Assembly: GCF_023715205.1 (NCBI RefSeq)
Contig: NZ_JAMBNR010000024.1
Span: 1 to 43,088, forward strand
Source: Mesobacillus maritimus
Lineage (GTDB): Bacteria > Bacillota > Bacilli > Bacillales > Cytobacillaceae
DNA: 43,088 bases
Direction: 5' to 3'
Position numbers and translations under genes: made by a program. The notes beneath the pieces were generated by a model. That model did no database searches and was not told the DNA's origin. It saw nothing but the letters and a program-made list of their open reading frames with translations. Below are positions 15,990 through 22,958 of the stretch, one piece after another. Every line of letters begins with the position of its first letter. Positions within the stretch are counted from its first letter, which is position 1.

Positions 15990-16047
15990 AGAAATGTTAC
16001 ACTTTCGGCACTTATTAATTTTATGTGAAAGTCTTATGAACATTTCT
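15990..16047. other. Nested inverted repeats between ilvA and tatA
   Basis: AGAAATGTT (15990-15998) and AACATTTCT (16039-16047) form an outer pair. ACTTTC (16001-16006) and GAAAGT (16027-16032) form an inner pair. No T run follows. It could be a structured 5' region or binding site ahead of tatA. Confidence 0.35.
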
Positions 16048-16121
16048 TCAAAAACTCGCATCGTAATAACAAATACACTATAATTATGGTAGATTTCCAA
16101 TATGAAAGGGGATGTTGATCA

Positions 16122-16325
16122 ATGTTGTCGAACATCGGTGTACCCGGATTAATCCTAATCCTTGTTTTGGCCTTAATTATTTTTGGTCCCAAAAAACTTC
16201 CAGAAATCGGGCGTGCTTTTGGTCAAACGCTTCGTGAATTTAAAAAATCTACTCGTGAGTTAACAAGTGATGTCATGGATGATTTTGAAGAAGAAAAAAA
16301 AGAAGTCCAAAAAGCACTAAAATAA
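16122..16325 (+). CDS. tatA: Twin-arginine translocase subunit TatA
   Basis: Pore-forming subunit of the Tat system that exports folded proteins. The 67-residue protein has one N-terminal transmembrane helix (about residues 5-22, [17 protein letters not shown]). The [14 protein letters not shown] hinge and amphipathic helix follow, then a charged tail ([15 protein letters not shown]). AAAGGGG precedes the ATG, and TATAAT at 16079-16084 may be the -10 of its promoter. tatC follows, but a strong hairpin lies between them. Confidence 0.95.
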   Translation: MLSNIGVPGLILILVLALIIFGPKKLPEIGRAFGQTLREFKKSTRELTSDVMDDFEEEKKEVQKALK

Positions 16326-16368
16326 GCTAAATCAATTAGTTATTGATCGAGATGATTATTGAGAATCT

Positions 16369-16406
16369 AAAAGCTACAGCGCATAAGGTGTGCTGTAGCT
16401 TTTCTA
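16369..16406 (+). terminator. Hairpin/attenuator between tatA and tatC
   Basis: AAAAGCTACAGC (16369-16380) pairs perfectly with GCTGTAGCTTTT (16392-16403). The tail TTTTCTAAAT is weak in T, so partial termination is likely. That would give more tatA than tatC message. Confidence 0.7.
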
Positions 16407-16435
16407 AATAGCATATAGTTTGGCAGGGGAGACTT

Positions 16436-17197
16436 ATGGAAGATAAAGAATTAAATGTAGTAGACCACCTGGATGAATTAAGAAAAAGGTTAATTATTAC
16501 GGTTTTTGCGTTTTTAGTCTTTTTCGTTGTAGGATTTCTCTTTGTGGAGGAAATCTATCAATTCTTTGTTCGAGACTTGGATGTTAAGCTTGTTGTCTTG
16601 GGACCAAGTGATATTGTTTGGATTTATTTTATGATTGCCACAGTCATAGCTGTTGCAGGAACGATTCCCGTGTTGGCTACACAAATTTGGCTTTTTGTAA
16701 AACCAGCCTTAAAACCAATTGAAAGAAAAGTGACACTCTCCTATATTCCAGCTCTTTTTATTCTCTTTATTGTGGGGTTACTTTTTGGTTATTTTGTGAT
16801 TTTCCCTACCGTATTAAATTTTCTGATTGAACTTAGTGGTGAAATGGTAGCGACAAACTTTACTGCTGATAAATATTTCCGATTTATCATGACAATGACA
16901 ATTCCATTTGGGGTGTTATTTTTAATGCCAGTTGTGGTGATGTTCTTAACATCTTTGGGTATTATTAATCCGTATGTATTATCAAAAGTACGAAAGTATG
17001 CTTACTTTGTACTTGTTGTGATCGCAGTTGTTATTTCACCTCCAGATATGATGTCTGATTTTCTCGTAACCATTCCACTTCTATTCCTTTATGAGATTAG
17101 TATTAATCTCTCGAAAGTGGTTTATAAGCGAAAGTTGAAAAAGGAGAAGGAATGGGAAACTCAGATGGAATACGATAAGGAAGATAAGGATTCATAA
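16436..17197 (+). CDS. tatC: Twin-arginine translocase subunit TatC
   Basis: Receptor subunit of the Tat translocase, recognising twin-arginine signal peptides. The 253-residue protein starts with the typical HLDELRKRLI segment and has six hydrophobic spans. The conserved LATQIWLFVKPALKPIERK loop lies near residue 80, and the IPFGVLFLMPVVVMFL span follows. A charged tail ends the protein. GGCAGGGGAG lies before the ATG. The pair tatA-tatC forms a minimal Bacillus-type Tat module; no obvious Tat substrate is encoded next to it. Confidence 0.95.
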   Translation: MEDKELNVVDHLDELRKRLIITVFAFLVFFVVGFLFVEEIYQFFVRDLDVKLVVLGPSDIVWIYFMIATVIAVAGTIPVLATQIWLFVKPALKPIERKVTLSYIPALFILFIVGLLFGYFVIFPTVLNFLIELSGEMVATNFTADKYFRFIMTMTIPFGVLFLMPVVVMFLTSLGIINPYVLSKVRKYAYFVLVVIAVVISPPDMMSDFLVTIPLLFLYEISINLSKVVYKRKLKKEKEWETQMEYDKEDKDS

Positions 17198-17232
17198 TGA
17201 ATCAAATATGGAAGTAGTACGAAATTGCATAA

Positions 17233-17264
17233 TTCGACACATTTGAATATTTTTAAGGTATAAT
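17233..17264 (+). promoter_or_regulatory. Candidate promoter in the tatC-degV gap, Spo0A-box-like -35 region
   Basis: TATAAT lies at 17259-17264. TTCGACACAT at 17233-17242 matches the reverse Spo0A box at 8 of 10 bases, and no good -35 exists. A spacing of this kind occurs at Spo0A-activated sigma-A promoters. The 342-base gap has no gene; it holds this element and the terminator at 17448. Confidence 0.3.
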
Positions 17265-17447
17265 ATCTTTAAATGAATGTAATAAAGCTATTTGTTGTTA
17301 AACTGCAAGATATGGTTACTAGCACTTTTTAAAATTGAACGAGAGAATTGCCAAGAAGCTTTGCTCATTTTGAGATTTAAAACTGTTTGAAAACTCCTGG
17401 TCTGAATTATTTTACAGGTTTCTAAGTTTGAGATATTTTAGCCTTTT

Positions 17448-17475
17448 GGTGCCTATCACAGGCACCTTTATTTTT
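17448..17475 (+). terminator. Terminator hairpin in the degV (copy 2) leader
   Basis: GGTGCCT (17448-17454) and AGGCACC (17460-17466) form a perfect stem around ATCAC, followed by TTTATTTTT. It lies 65 bases before the degV start. It either ends the tatC transcript or attenuates a leader starting near 17270. Confidence 0.65.
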
Positions 17476-17539
17476 ATATTTCTAGCTTCACAACATTATC
17501 AAGAGACTAAAAAATTGAGCTTTTAGGAAGTGTTAAACC

Positions 17540-18382
17540 TTGGTTAAAATTAAGATTGTTACTGATTCTACTGTGGATTTAAGTCAAGCTGAAATTGATA
17601 CATATGGGATACATGTCGTTCCATTATCCATTTCCATTAATGACGAGCATTATTTAGACAGGGTTGATATTACCCCAAGTGAATTTATGCAGAAAATGCG
17701 CGCGTCAGAAGAGTTACCAAAAAGTTCGCAGCCACCAGCTGGTGAGTTTTTGAGAGTATATGATTACTATGCTGCAGAAGGCTATGATATTTTGTCCATT
17801 CATATGACAGGTGGGATGAGTGGGACAGTAAACTCCGCGGAAAGCGCTGCTGGGATGACGAAAGCAAACGTTAAGGTGATGGACTCTAGATTTATTTCAA
17901 GAGCCCTTTCCTATCAAGTTCTGGAGGCTGCCAAAATGGCGTTGCTAGGAAAGACCATGGATGAAATCATTTCAAAAGTGGAAGAAATCAAAAGTCAAAC
18001 ACAATTATATGTTGTGGTGAATACGCTTGAAAATCTTGTAAAGGGCGGACGGATTGGAAAAGGAAGGGCGATGATTGGTTCGTTATTAAACATTAAACCT
18101 ATTGCATCATTAGAAGGAGGCGTATATACGCCAGTTTCTAAGGCTAGGAGCCATAATCAAGTCGTTAAATTTCTCGCAAATAAGTTTGTTGAAGATACAG
18201 AAGGTAAAGAGATTAAAGCCGTTAGCATTGCCCATGCGGACGGTTATGAGCTTGCGCTTAAACTAAAAGAGAAACTCATTGAGCTTACACAATATAAGAA
18301 TATTGAGATTGGAGAGACCACTCCAATTGTGAGTACACATACAGGACCAGGGGCAATAGGGTTTATGTATTATTTTGGTTGA
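17540..18382 (+). CDS. DegV family fatty-acid-binding protein (copy 2)
   Basis: A 280-residue DegV protein, clearly different in sequence from the one at 2485. Family features are VTDSTVDLS at the start, VVPLSISINDEHY, PKSSQPPAGEF, HMTGGMSGTVNSA, NTLENLVKGGRIGKG and the final STHTGPGAIGFMYYFG. The start is TTG at 17540, with AGGAAG nine bases upstream. The gene has its own leader with a terminator hairpin and probably precedes the Sco gene in the same unit, since no terminator lies between. It likely carries a fatty acid for a FakA-type kinase encoded elsewhere; ligand preference is unknown. Confidence 0.92.
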   Translation: MVKIKIVTDSTVDLSQAEIDTYGIHVVPLSISINDEHYLDRVDITPSEFMQKMRASEELPKSSQPPAGEFLRVYDYYAAEGYDILSIHMTGGMSGTVNSAESAAGMTKANVKVMDSRFISRALSYQVLEAAKMALLGKTMDEIISKVEEIKSQTQLYVVVNTLENLVKGGRIGKGRAMIGSLLNIKPIASLEGGVYTPVSKARSHNQVVKFLANKFVEDTEGKEIKAVSIAHADGYELALKLKEKLIELTQYKNIEIGETTPIVSTHTGPGAIGFMYYFG

Positions 18383-18502
18383 GGTCTTCTGTAAATTAGG
18401 TAAAACTTTTAAACTTTTGTTTTGGATTTAAATGGTTCCTTGGTAATGGTCTCTGATAGAATGAAATTGCTCTTATTAAAAATAATGATGGTGGGGGAAG
18501 GC

Positions 18503-19078
18503 ATGAAGAAACGAGTGCTTACAGTTACAATTATAATGGCTTTATTTCTGTTATCGGCATGTGGTCAAAAACTAGAAGGAGCTTTAGACTGGCCGATAGA
18601 GGAATTCAAATTTACTAATCACAGTGGCGAAACATATTCACTGAATGATTTAGACGGAAAAGTATGGGTAGCAGATTTTATTTTTACAAACTGTGCGGAT
18701 GTTTGTCCACCAATGACAGCGAATATGAAAAAACTCCAAGATATGGTGAAAGAAGAAGGACTTGAAAATGTTGAGTTTGTTTCATTTACTGTTGATCCTG
18801 AGGTGGATACACCAGAGGTACTTAAAGCTTATGGGGAGCAGTTCCATGTAGACTTTTCAAACTGGAACTTCTTAACGGGTTATGGGCAAAAGGATATTGA
18901 AACATTTGCGATGGACAATTTCAAAACCATAGTCGTTAAACCAGAAGAAGGTGACCAAGTCGTTCATCAAACGTATTTTTACCTTGTTGATCAAGACGGT
19001 AAAATTCAAAAACAATATTCTGGTTTAAATGATATTCCATTTGAAGAAATCATTTCAGATATTAAAACGATTCAATAG
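18503..19078 (+). CDS. ypmQ: SCO1/SenC-type copper chaperone lipoprotein (YpmQ)
   Basis: BsSco delivers copper to the CuA centre of cytochrome c oxidase at the outer face of the membrane. This 191-residue protein begins with a lipoprotein signal (MALFLLSACGQ, lipid-modified Cys). The copper site is complete: Cys64 and Cys68 in NCADVCPPM and His155 in VVHQTYF, within a thioredoxin-like fold (VADFIFTNC, VSFTVDPEVDTPEVLKAYG). The ATG at 18503 is chosen for GGGGGAAGG just upstream; the frame is open to 18422 but would put residues before the signal peptide. ypmS follows after a terminator, as in B. subtilis. Confidence 0.93.
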   Translation: MKKRVLTVTIIMALFLLSACGQKLEGALDWPIEEFKFTNHSGETYSLNDLDGKVWVADFIFTNCADVCPPMTANMKKLQDMVKEEGLENVEFVSFTVDPEVDTPEVLKAYGEQFHVDFSNWNFLTGYGQKDIETFAMDNFKTIVVKPEEGDQVVHQTYFYLVDQDGKIQKQYSGLNDIPFEEIISDIKTIQ

Positions 19079-19113
19079 GAATTCTCTATTCTTAATGGAT
19101 CAGGAAGCATTTA

Positions 19114-19141
19114 AAGCTCGCCAAATGGCGAGCTTGTTTTT
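19114..19141 (+). terminator. Intrinsic terminator of ypmQ
   Basis: AAGCTCGCC (19114-19122) and GGCGAGCTT (19127-19135) enclose AAAT, with a GTTTTT tail. Confidence 0.88.
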
Positions 19142-19466
19142 GGCTATAGACAGTTTCGTGTATTCCTGCTTTTTTCATTCAATAGCTAATAGGGGCGAGT
19201 GTAAAGATAAGTTTGGGATGATATAATAGAGTCAACATTCAGGTTATAAGAATGAAAAAACACTGAATGCATAGAGAATCATTAAGATAAGATGAAAGAA
19301 AACCACTTAAAGTCATCTTTTTTGAATCTGATGGATTTAAATTGTTAAAATGAACAAGTAATCCGAGAAGATGGGATTTCGAGAATGCTTTATAGCTTTT
19401 TAGGACGATTCACTTAACAAACTAAAGTAAAAGGTAATTAGTGCTTAAAGAGAAAGGCGTAGATAA
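19142..19466 (+). other. Gene-free gap before ypmS with a weak promoter-terminator pair
   Basis: No convincing gene. TGATATAAT at 19219-19227 is an extended -10-like string without a -35. AGATGA and TCATCT near 19289-19317, followed by TTTTT, form a weak hairpin about 90 bases on. Together they could mark a short transcript, but the support is thin. Confidence 0.25.
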
Positions 19467-20057
19467 ATGGATAATAAGTGGAAAATAAGTTTTTTTGTTT
19501 TACTTGGGATTGTAATTTTTTTTCTTGTCTCAATCTTAATAATGGTGATGAGACCTGTTCATTCCCCAGAAGATTCAGTTGAGCGGCAGCCACTAACTGA
19601 ATCAGGAGAGAAGCAAGTATCATTTTTGGTTCGAACCAATAAAGCGGACTTAACAAGAGTCATTAATCATTATTTAGTCTCAGAAGGTTTTACAGGACCA
19701 ATTGATTATAAGGTGATTGTGAAAGATGAAGTAGAATTGTATGGGACATTTCCGGTTTTTGGTCAAGAATTGGAAATGATGTTAACCTTTGAACCGCAAG
19801 CTTTAGAAAATGGTGATCTTGTACTAAATCAAAAATCGATTTCACTCGGTTCATTAAATTTACCGGTATCTAATGTTATGAAAATAATCCAAAGTAATTA
19901 TAGCCTTCCAGATTGGGTGCGTTTTCAACCGAATGAAAAAAAAGTATATGTCTCCTTACAAGAAATGGAGTTAAAAAGTGATATAAAGGTAAGAGCGACT
20001 TCCTTTGACTTAAAACGGGATGATATTTCCTTTACTTTACTGATTCCAGTTGACTAA
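19467..20057 (+). CDS. ypmS: YpmS family (DUF2140) membrane-anchored protein
   Basis: A 196-residue protein with one N-terminal transmembrane segment (about residues 6-28, ISFFVLLGIVIFFLVSILIM) and an extracytoplasmic domain. The rest is beta-rich with the family features VSFLVRTNKADLTRVINHYL, VELYGTFPVFGQELEMML and WVRFQPNEKKVYVSL. AAAGG lies upstream of the ATG. It follows the Sco gene as in B. subtilis, where ypmQ, ypmR and ypmS are neighbours; a ypmR (GDSL lipase-like) gene is absent here. The function of YpmS is not established. Confidence 0.88.
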   Translation: MDNKWKISFFVLLGIVIFFLVSILIMVMRPVHSPEDSVERQPLTESGEKQVSFLVRTNKADLTRVINHYLVSEGFTGPIDYKVIVKDEVELYGTFPVFGQELEMMLTFEPQALENGDLVLNQKSISLGSLNLPVSNVMKIIQSNYSLPDWVRFQPNEKKVYVSLQEMELKSDIKVRATSFDLKRDDISFTLLIPVD

Positions 20058-20179
20058 AAAGCGGGTTGTTAAACTGTGTACCGAGTTATGCTTTGATGTA
20101 CAAAATACGAATTAACATTATTTATCGTATAGGAATTAGCACTAGAATAAAAGCAATTTAGCAAGTAAGGCAGTAAAGG

Positions 20180-20218
20180 AAATGCTTGGAGACATATGAT
20201 TTGCTCCAAGCATTTTTT
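20180..20218 (+). terminator. Intrinsic terminator downstream of ypmS
   Basis: AAATGCTTGGAG (20180-20191) and CTCCAAGCATTT (20204-20215) are perfect 12-base arms with a T6 tail overlapping the right arm. Confidence 0.88.
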
Positions 20219-20288
20219 ATCCTAAGATAAGCACAGATTCAGCGATTTCCAAACCTCAAGAATCGCCAGAAATTAGGTGCTAAACTAA

Positions 20289-20472
20289 GCGGAAAAATTC
20301 CTCTTATTGAGGAGTTGGGACGATAAATAGATAAGAATAGACGGAAAGATTCTGCCTATTTAATCGAAAATCATGAAAATGAACCATTTTGCTTTTCTTA
20401 ACAGGAAATTCTCCGATTTTATCTTCCGAACCGAGCTCTGTTCAACAGCTAACCGGAAAACCTCCGATTATT
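20289..20472. repeat. Four diverged intergenic repeat units
   Basis: A motif of GGAAA, a few bases, then TCCG/TCTG and an AT-rich TTA tail recurs near 20290, 20342, 20403 and 20454, spaced about 51-61 bases. The units are GCGGAAAAATTCCTCTTA, ACGGAAAGATTCTGCC, CAGGAAATTCTCCGATTT and CCGGAAAACCTCCGATTA. It has no convincing coding capacity. The rest of the 20058-20645 gap shows only the terminator at 20180. Confidence 0.5.
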
Positions 20473-20645
20473 TTAATTCTCAGAGGTTACTAATTAAGGA
20501 TAAGAAAGAATGTCTGCTTCATTATCTGCCTCTCAGACATCAACACCCTCCCCCTGATTGATAGTTAAATATCATAATTAGCACATGCTTGGAAATTCCA
20601 ACCCGTTGATTTGCTTTCAACCCGAGAAAAGAGCGTTTAAGACAG

Positions 20646-20676
20646 AAAAAACCCCAGTATATAGTTTGTACTGGGG
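20646..20676 (-). terminator. Intrinsic terminator of the DUF4397 gene
   Basis: CCCCAGTA (20652-20659) and TACTGGGG (20669-20676). On the minus strand the hairpin is followed by six Ts (20646-20651) and lies just after the DUF4397 stop codon. Confidence 0.88.
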
Positions 20677-20680
20677 AACA

Positions 20681-21406
20681 TTAAAAATAATCACGAACTA
20701 ACTCAATTTCATCATCAGAGAGCATCGCGGTGTATGTGACGTTAGCAAATAAGTTAAACTCTGGAAGCTTTTTGACAACCTCGTTTGTACCTGCTTTTCG
20801 AATTTCTAGATTCAACTTCATTGGATTTAAACCAAGATATGTTGTTGCGTTCATATAAGATAAGTTCGAAAAGATAACATCTCTGTTCTGTACAGCTATG
20901 TCATAAGTTTCGTTTTTTTGATTGAGGTGGATAAAACGTAGTTTCGCTTCACCGCTAGGTACAAGCGGGTGATCTTCAAAGCCAAATACTTGTGGTTTTT
21001 GTTGATCTCCTGTCACAATTAAAGTATAAAATTTACCTGGTAACAATTGTACTTTTTTTACATAAGTAGAGATTTCTCGATCTGTAGGAGCTAACTCAAT
21101 GGTATGCTCTCCTGGACGAATACACATGTAATGATTATATTCTCGATAGGATAAGGGAGTGGCAAATGGAAATCCATCAACTTGGATTGATAATGATGGA
21201 CAAATGGGGTTTGAGTGAAAAATCCTAATATTTGCCGGCTGTTTATCATCTTTGGAATTACTGCTTGGCTTCCTATTTATGTTTTTTATCTTATTCAGGT
21301 CATAATATAAGGGGAGACTTGGATTATGATACTCATTGAGAATCGGTAAATTTGGGTACATGGCCGCTTGGTACGAAGCATTATGCTGACTTTGGTTCAC
21401 GGTCAT
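20681..21406 (-). CDS. DUF4397 domain protein, probably sporulation-associated
   Basis: A 241-residue protein without signal peptide or membrane segment. The N-terminal 60 residues are Asn/Tyr/Pro-rich and look disordered (YPNLPILNEYHNPSLPLYYD). From about residue 58 it has two DUF4397-like beta-sandwich units. One holds NIRIFHSNPICPSLSIQVDG with GEHTIELAPTDRE and FYTLIVTGDQ; the other starts near LRFIHLNQKNETYDIAVQN. The DUF4397 unit resembles cell-surface adhesive folds. AAAGGAGAAGG precedes the ATG. A sigma-K-like promoter lies upstream. Low-complexity tail, no export signal and this promoter make a spore surface protein the best guess, but that is inference. Confidence 0.75.
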   Translation of the reverse strand: MTVNQSQHNASYQAAMYPNLPILNEYHNPSLPLYYDLNKIKNINRKPSSNSKDDKQPANIRIFHSNPICPSLSIQVDGFPFATPLSYREYNHYMCIRPGEHTIELAPTDREISTYVKKVQLLPGKFYTLIVTGDQQKPQVFGFEDHPLVPSGEAKLRFIHLNQKNETYDIAVQNRDVIFSNLSYMNATTYLGLNPMKLNLEIRKAGTNEVVKKLPEFNLFANVTYTAMLSDDEIELVRDYF

Positions 21407-21449
21407 ATCCTTCTCCTTTTAGATTTTTCTTAGTTGTGACTGCTCTTTA

Positions 21450-21476
21450 TATATTATGGAATTCAAGCAGACTTGT
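21450..21476 (-). promoter_or_regulatory. Sigma-K-like promoter before the DUF4397 gene
   Basis: On the minus strand CATAATATA (21450-21458) fits the sigma-K -10 pattern CATANNNTA. ACA (21474-21476) sits 15 bases upstream as a possible -35. The implied leader is about 35 nt. The region is AT-rich, so chance occurrence is possible. Confidence 0.35.
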
Positions 21477-21642
21477 GCCAGAAATTAAGAGTAAGCATTT
21501 TCTAGGATGTGAATAAGTAAAGGTGATAAAGAGTAAAATACATCTATTCAAACGAACTATATTGCTCCAATATTTTTAGTTTCACATATAGAGGTTCCCT
21601 TCATAATATGTTTCGATTCAATATGGTGTCAGTGCGTATTAG

Positions 21643-21671
21643 TTGACAACCTTTAGATTGAATCTTAAAAT
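21643..21671 (+). promoter_or_regulatory. Sigma-A promoter of the PTS IIA gene
   Basis: TTGACA (21643-21648), 17-base spacer, TAAAAT (21666-21671): near-consensus. The leader is about 30 nt. Confidence 0.8.
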
Positions 21672-21706
21672 GAACATTTCAGGTTATTGAAAGGATGTAT
21701 TGTTCT

Positions 21707-22204
21707 ATGTTGAAAAAGTTATTTGGAAAGAAAGAAGTAATCAAAACCATCCAAGTATTTTCTCCAATTACTGGGACTGCTTTGTCTCTTGAAAACGTTC
21801 CAGATCCAGTTTTTGCTGAAAAAATGATGGGGGATGGATTAGCAATTGACCCAAGTGAAGGGATTGCCGTTTCACCTGTAGATGGCGAAATTATTCAAGT
21901 CTTCCCTACAAAACATGCCATTGGCATTCGTGCAAAAAACGGTGCGGAAATTCTTATTCATATTGGTTTAGAAACTGTTTCATTAAGCGGTGAGGGTTTC
22001 GAGACGTTTGTTAGCGAAGGAGACAAGGTAAAAGTTGGGGACAAGCTCGTTTCTTTTGACCTTGATATCATTAAATCGAAAGCAAAGAGCACTGTAACAC
22101 CATTAATTATTACAAATACAGACCAAGCAGCTTCCTTAAAAAAATTAGCAGAAGGTCAAGTAGAAAAAGGCGCAACGCCGCTCCTCGAAGTCACGTTCAA
22201 TTAA
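21707..22204 (+). CDS. ypqE: Stand-alone PTS glucose-type EIIA (YpqE-like)
   Basis: A cytosolic phosphocarrier domain of the glucose/sucrose PTS family. The 165-residue protein has the EIIA-Glc fold (VFSPITGTALSLENVPDPVFAEKMMGDG, TKHAIGIRAKNGAEILIHIGLETV). The phosphorylated His is the one in ILIHIGLET, and the His in TKHAIG is the partner. The ATG at 21707 has AAAGGATG about ten bases upstream; a four-codon extension to 21695 is less likely. No EIIB/EIIC gene lies nearby, so it must serve a permease encoded elsewhere, as B. subtilis YpqE does. It stands alone between a sigma-A promoter and a terminator. Confidence 0.93.
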   Translation: MLKKLFGKKEVIKTIQVFSPITGTALSLENVPDPVFAEKMMGDGLAIDPSEGIAVSPVDGEIIQVFPTKHAIGIRAKNGAEILIHIGLETVSLSGEGFETFVSEGDKVKVGDKLVSFDLDIIKSKAKSTVTPLIITNTDQAASLKKLAEGQVEKGATPLLEVTFN

Positions 22205-22207
22205 TCT

Positions 22208-22240
22208 AAAGGTGAGTACATTACGTACTCGCCTTTTTTT
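22208..22240 (+). terminator. Intrinsic terminator of the PTS IIA gene
   Basis: AAAGGTGAGTAC (22208-22219) and GTACTCGCCTTT (22225-22236), one wobble, then Ts to 22240. Confidence 0.88.
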
Positions 22241-22442
22241 TGTGAAAATACATCTTTCTCTACACTATGGCTTTAATTTCCTTACGAAAGGCGAATTTGC
22301 GTTTTACTCTCCTTTAGGAATTTAACAACAATTTTTTCAAAATAGCCATCACCAAATGTTTATTTCTGTTCATACAGATAATCATTTTAATAACAAATAG
22401 GGAACCAACTTTTGGTTAAAAGATAAAATAGGCAGATGCACA

Positions 22443-22471
22443 AACAGGTCAAGTACCCACAGCATAGAGTA
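22443..22471 (+). promoter_or_regulatory. Sigma-K-like promoter before the YjcZ-type gene
   Basis: AACA (22443-22446), 16 bases, then CATAGAGTA (22463-22471), an exact fit to CATANNNTA. The leader to the ribosome binding site is about 30 nt. The earlier part of this gap (22241-22440) shows nothing else. Confidence 0.5.
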
Positions 22472-22512
22472 AGAGTGTAAGAAATATAGTAAAACAGTGA
22501 GGAGAGATGTTC

Positions 22513-22716
22513 ATGCATTACACTCATCATCAATTTGACAATGTTGCACCTGCGGTTACCGCACCTGTAGCAGGGGTTGCGGATTATGGCTATTGTGGCT
22601 ACCCTTATGCCGGCCCTGTAGCTGGAGTAGGTTATGGCGGATGTGGTACTTTTGTACTCGTGGTCGTATTATTTATCTTGTTAATTATCATTGGATGCAG
22701 CTGCGGTACTTGGTAA
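22513..22716 (+). CDS. YjcZ-type small sporulation membrane protein
   Basis: A 67-residue protein. The first half is Gly/Ala/Tyr/Pro-rich with His (HYTHHQFDN, PVAGVADYGYCGYPYAG, GVGYGGCG). The end is one strong transmembrane span (TFVLVVVLFILLIIIGCSC). This is the layout of the YjcZ family found in sporulating Bacilli, which are tiny spore-associated proteins of unknown activity. GAGGAG at 22499 favours the ATG at 22513 (eight-base spacing) over the in-frame ATG at 22507, which is too close. A sigma-K-like promoter lies upstream, consistent with late mother-cell expression. Confidence 0.8.
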   Translation: MHYTHHQFDNVAPAVTAPVAGVADYGYCGYPYAGPVAGVGYGGCGTFVLVVVLFILLIIIGCSCGTW

Positions 22717-22724
22717 TAGATTGG

Positions 22725-22757
22725 AAATTGCTCGGAATTACCGGGCAATTTTTTTTT
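22725..22757 (+). terminator. Intrinsic terminator of the YjcZ-type gene
   Basis: AAATTGCTCGG (22725-22735) and CCGGGCAATTT (22741-22751), one wobble, loop AATTA, Ts to 22757. Confidence 0.88.
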
Positions 22758-22852
22758 GTCGATTAGACAGTAGGATATTAACTTTATTCGCTCTTAGAAT
22801 AAGCGAGTATACTTTATTTCATTTTAAGGGGTCCTATTAACGGAAAAATATG

Positions 22853-22876
22853 GTTTAATGGTAGAAAAGAGGGAAA
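22853..22876 (+). promoter_or_regulatory. Sigma-B-like promoter upstream of the hybrid kinase
   Basis: GTTTAA (22853-22858), 12-base spacer, GGGAAA (22871-22876). The -35 is the exact sigma-B consensus and the -10 fits GGGWAW. It lies upstream of the sigma-A promoter of the same gene. Confidence 0.5.
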
Positions 22877-22882
22877 ATTCGA

Positions 22883-22911
22883 TTGACATCGACAATTTAA
22901 TAGCTTATATA
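22883..22911 (+). promoter_or_regulatory. Sigma-A promoter of the hybrid kinase gene
   Basis: TTGACA (22883-22888), 17-base spacer, TATATA (22906-22911). The leader is about 40 nt to the ATG at 22959. Confidence 0.75.
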
Positions 22912-22958
22912 TAAATCAGAATCTTGAAAAATTTAAAAATATGACTAGAGGGATAATA

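Noticed and set aside
19029-19226. 65-codon frame overlapping the end of ypmQ
   Set aside because: It overlaps the Sco gene and its terminator and has no start signal.
20289-20472. CRISPR array
   Set aside because: Units are diverged, spacing is irregular, the repeated core is short and there are no cas genes.
20373-20561. 62-codon open frame in the ypmS-DUF4397 gap
   Set aside because: It runs through the diverged repeat units, lacks a ribosome binding site and shows no protein-like pattern.
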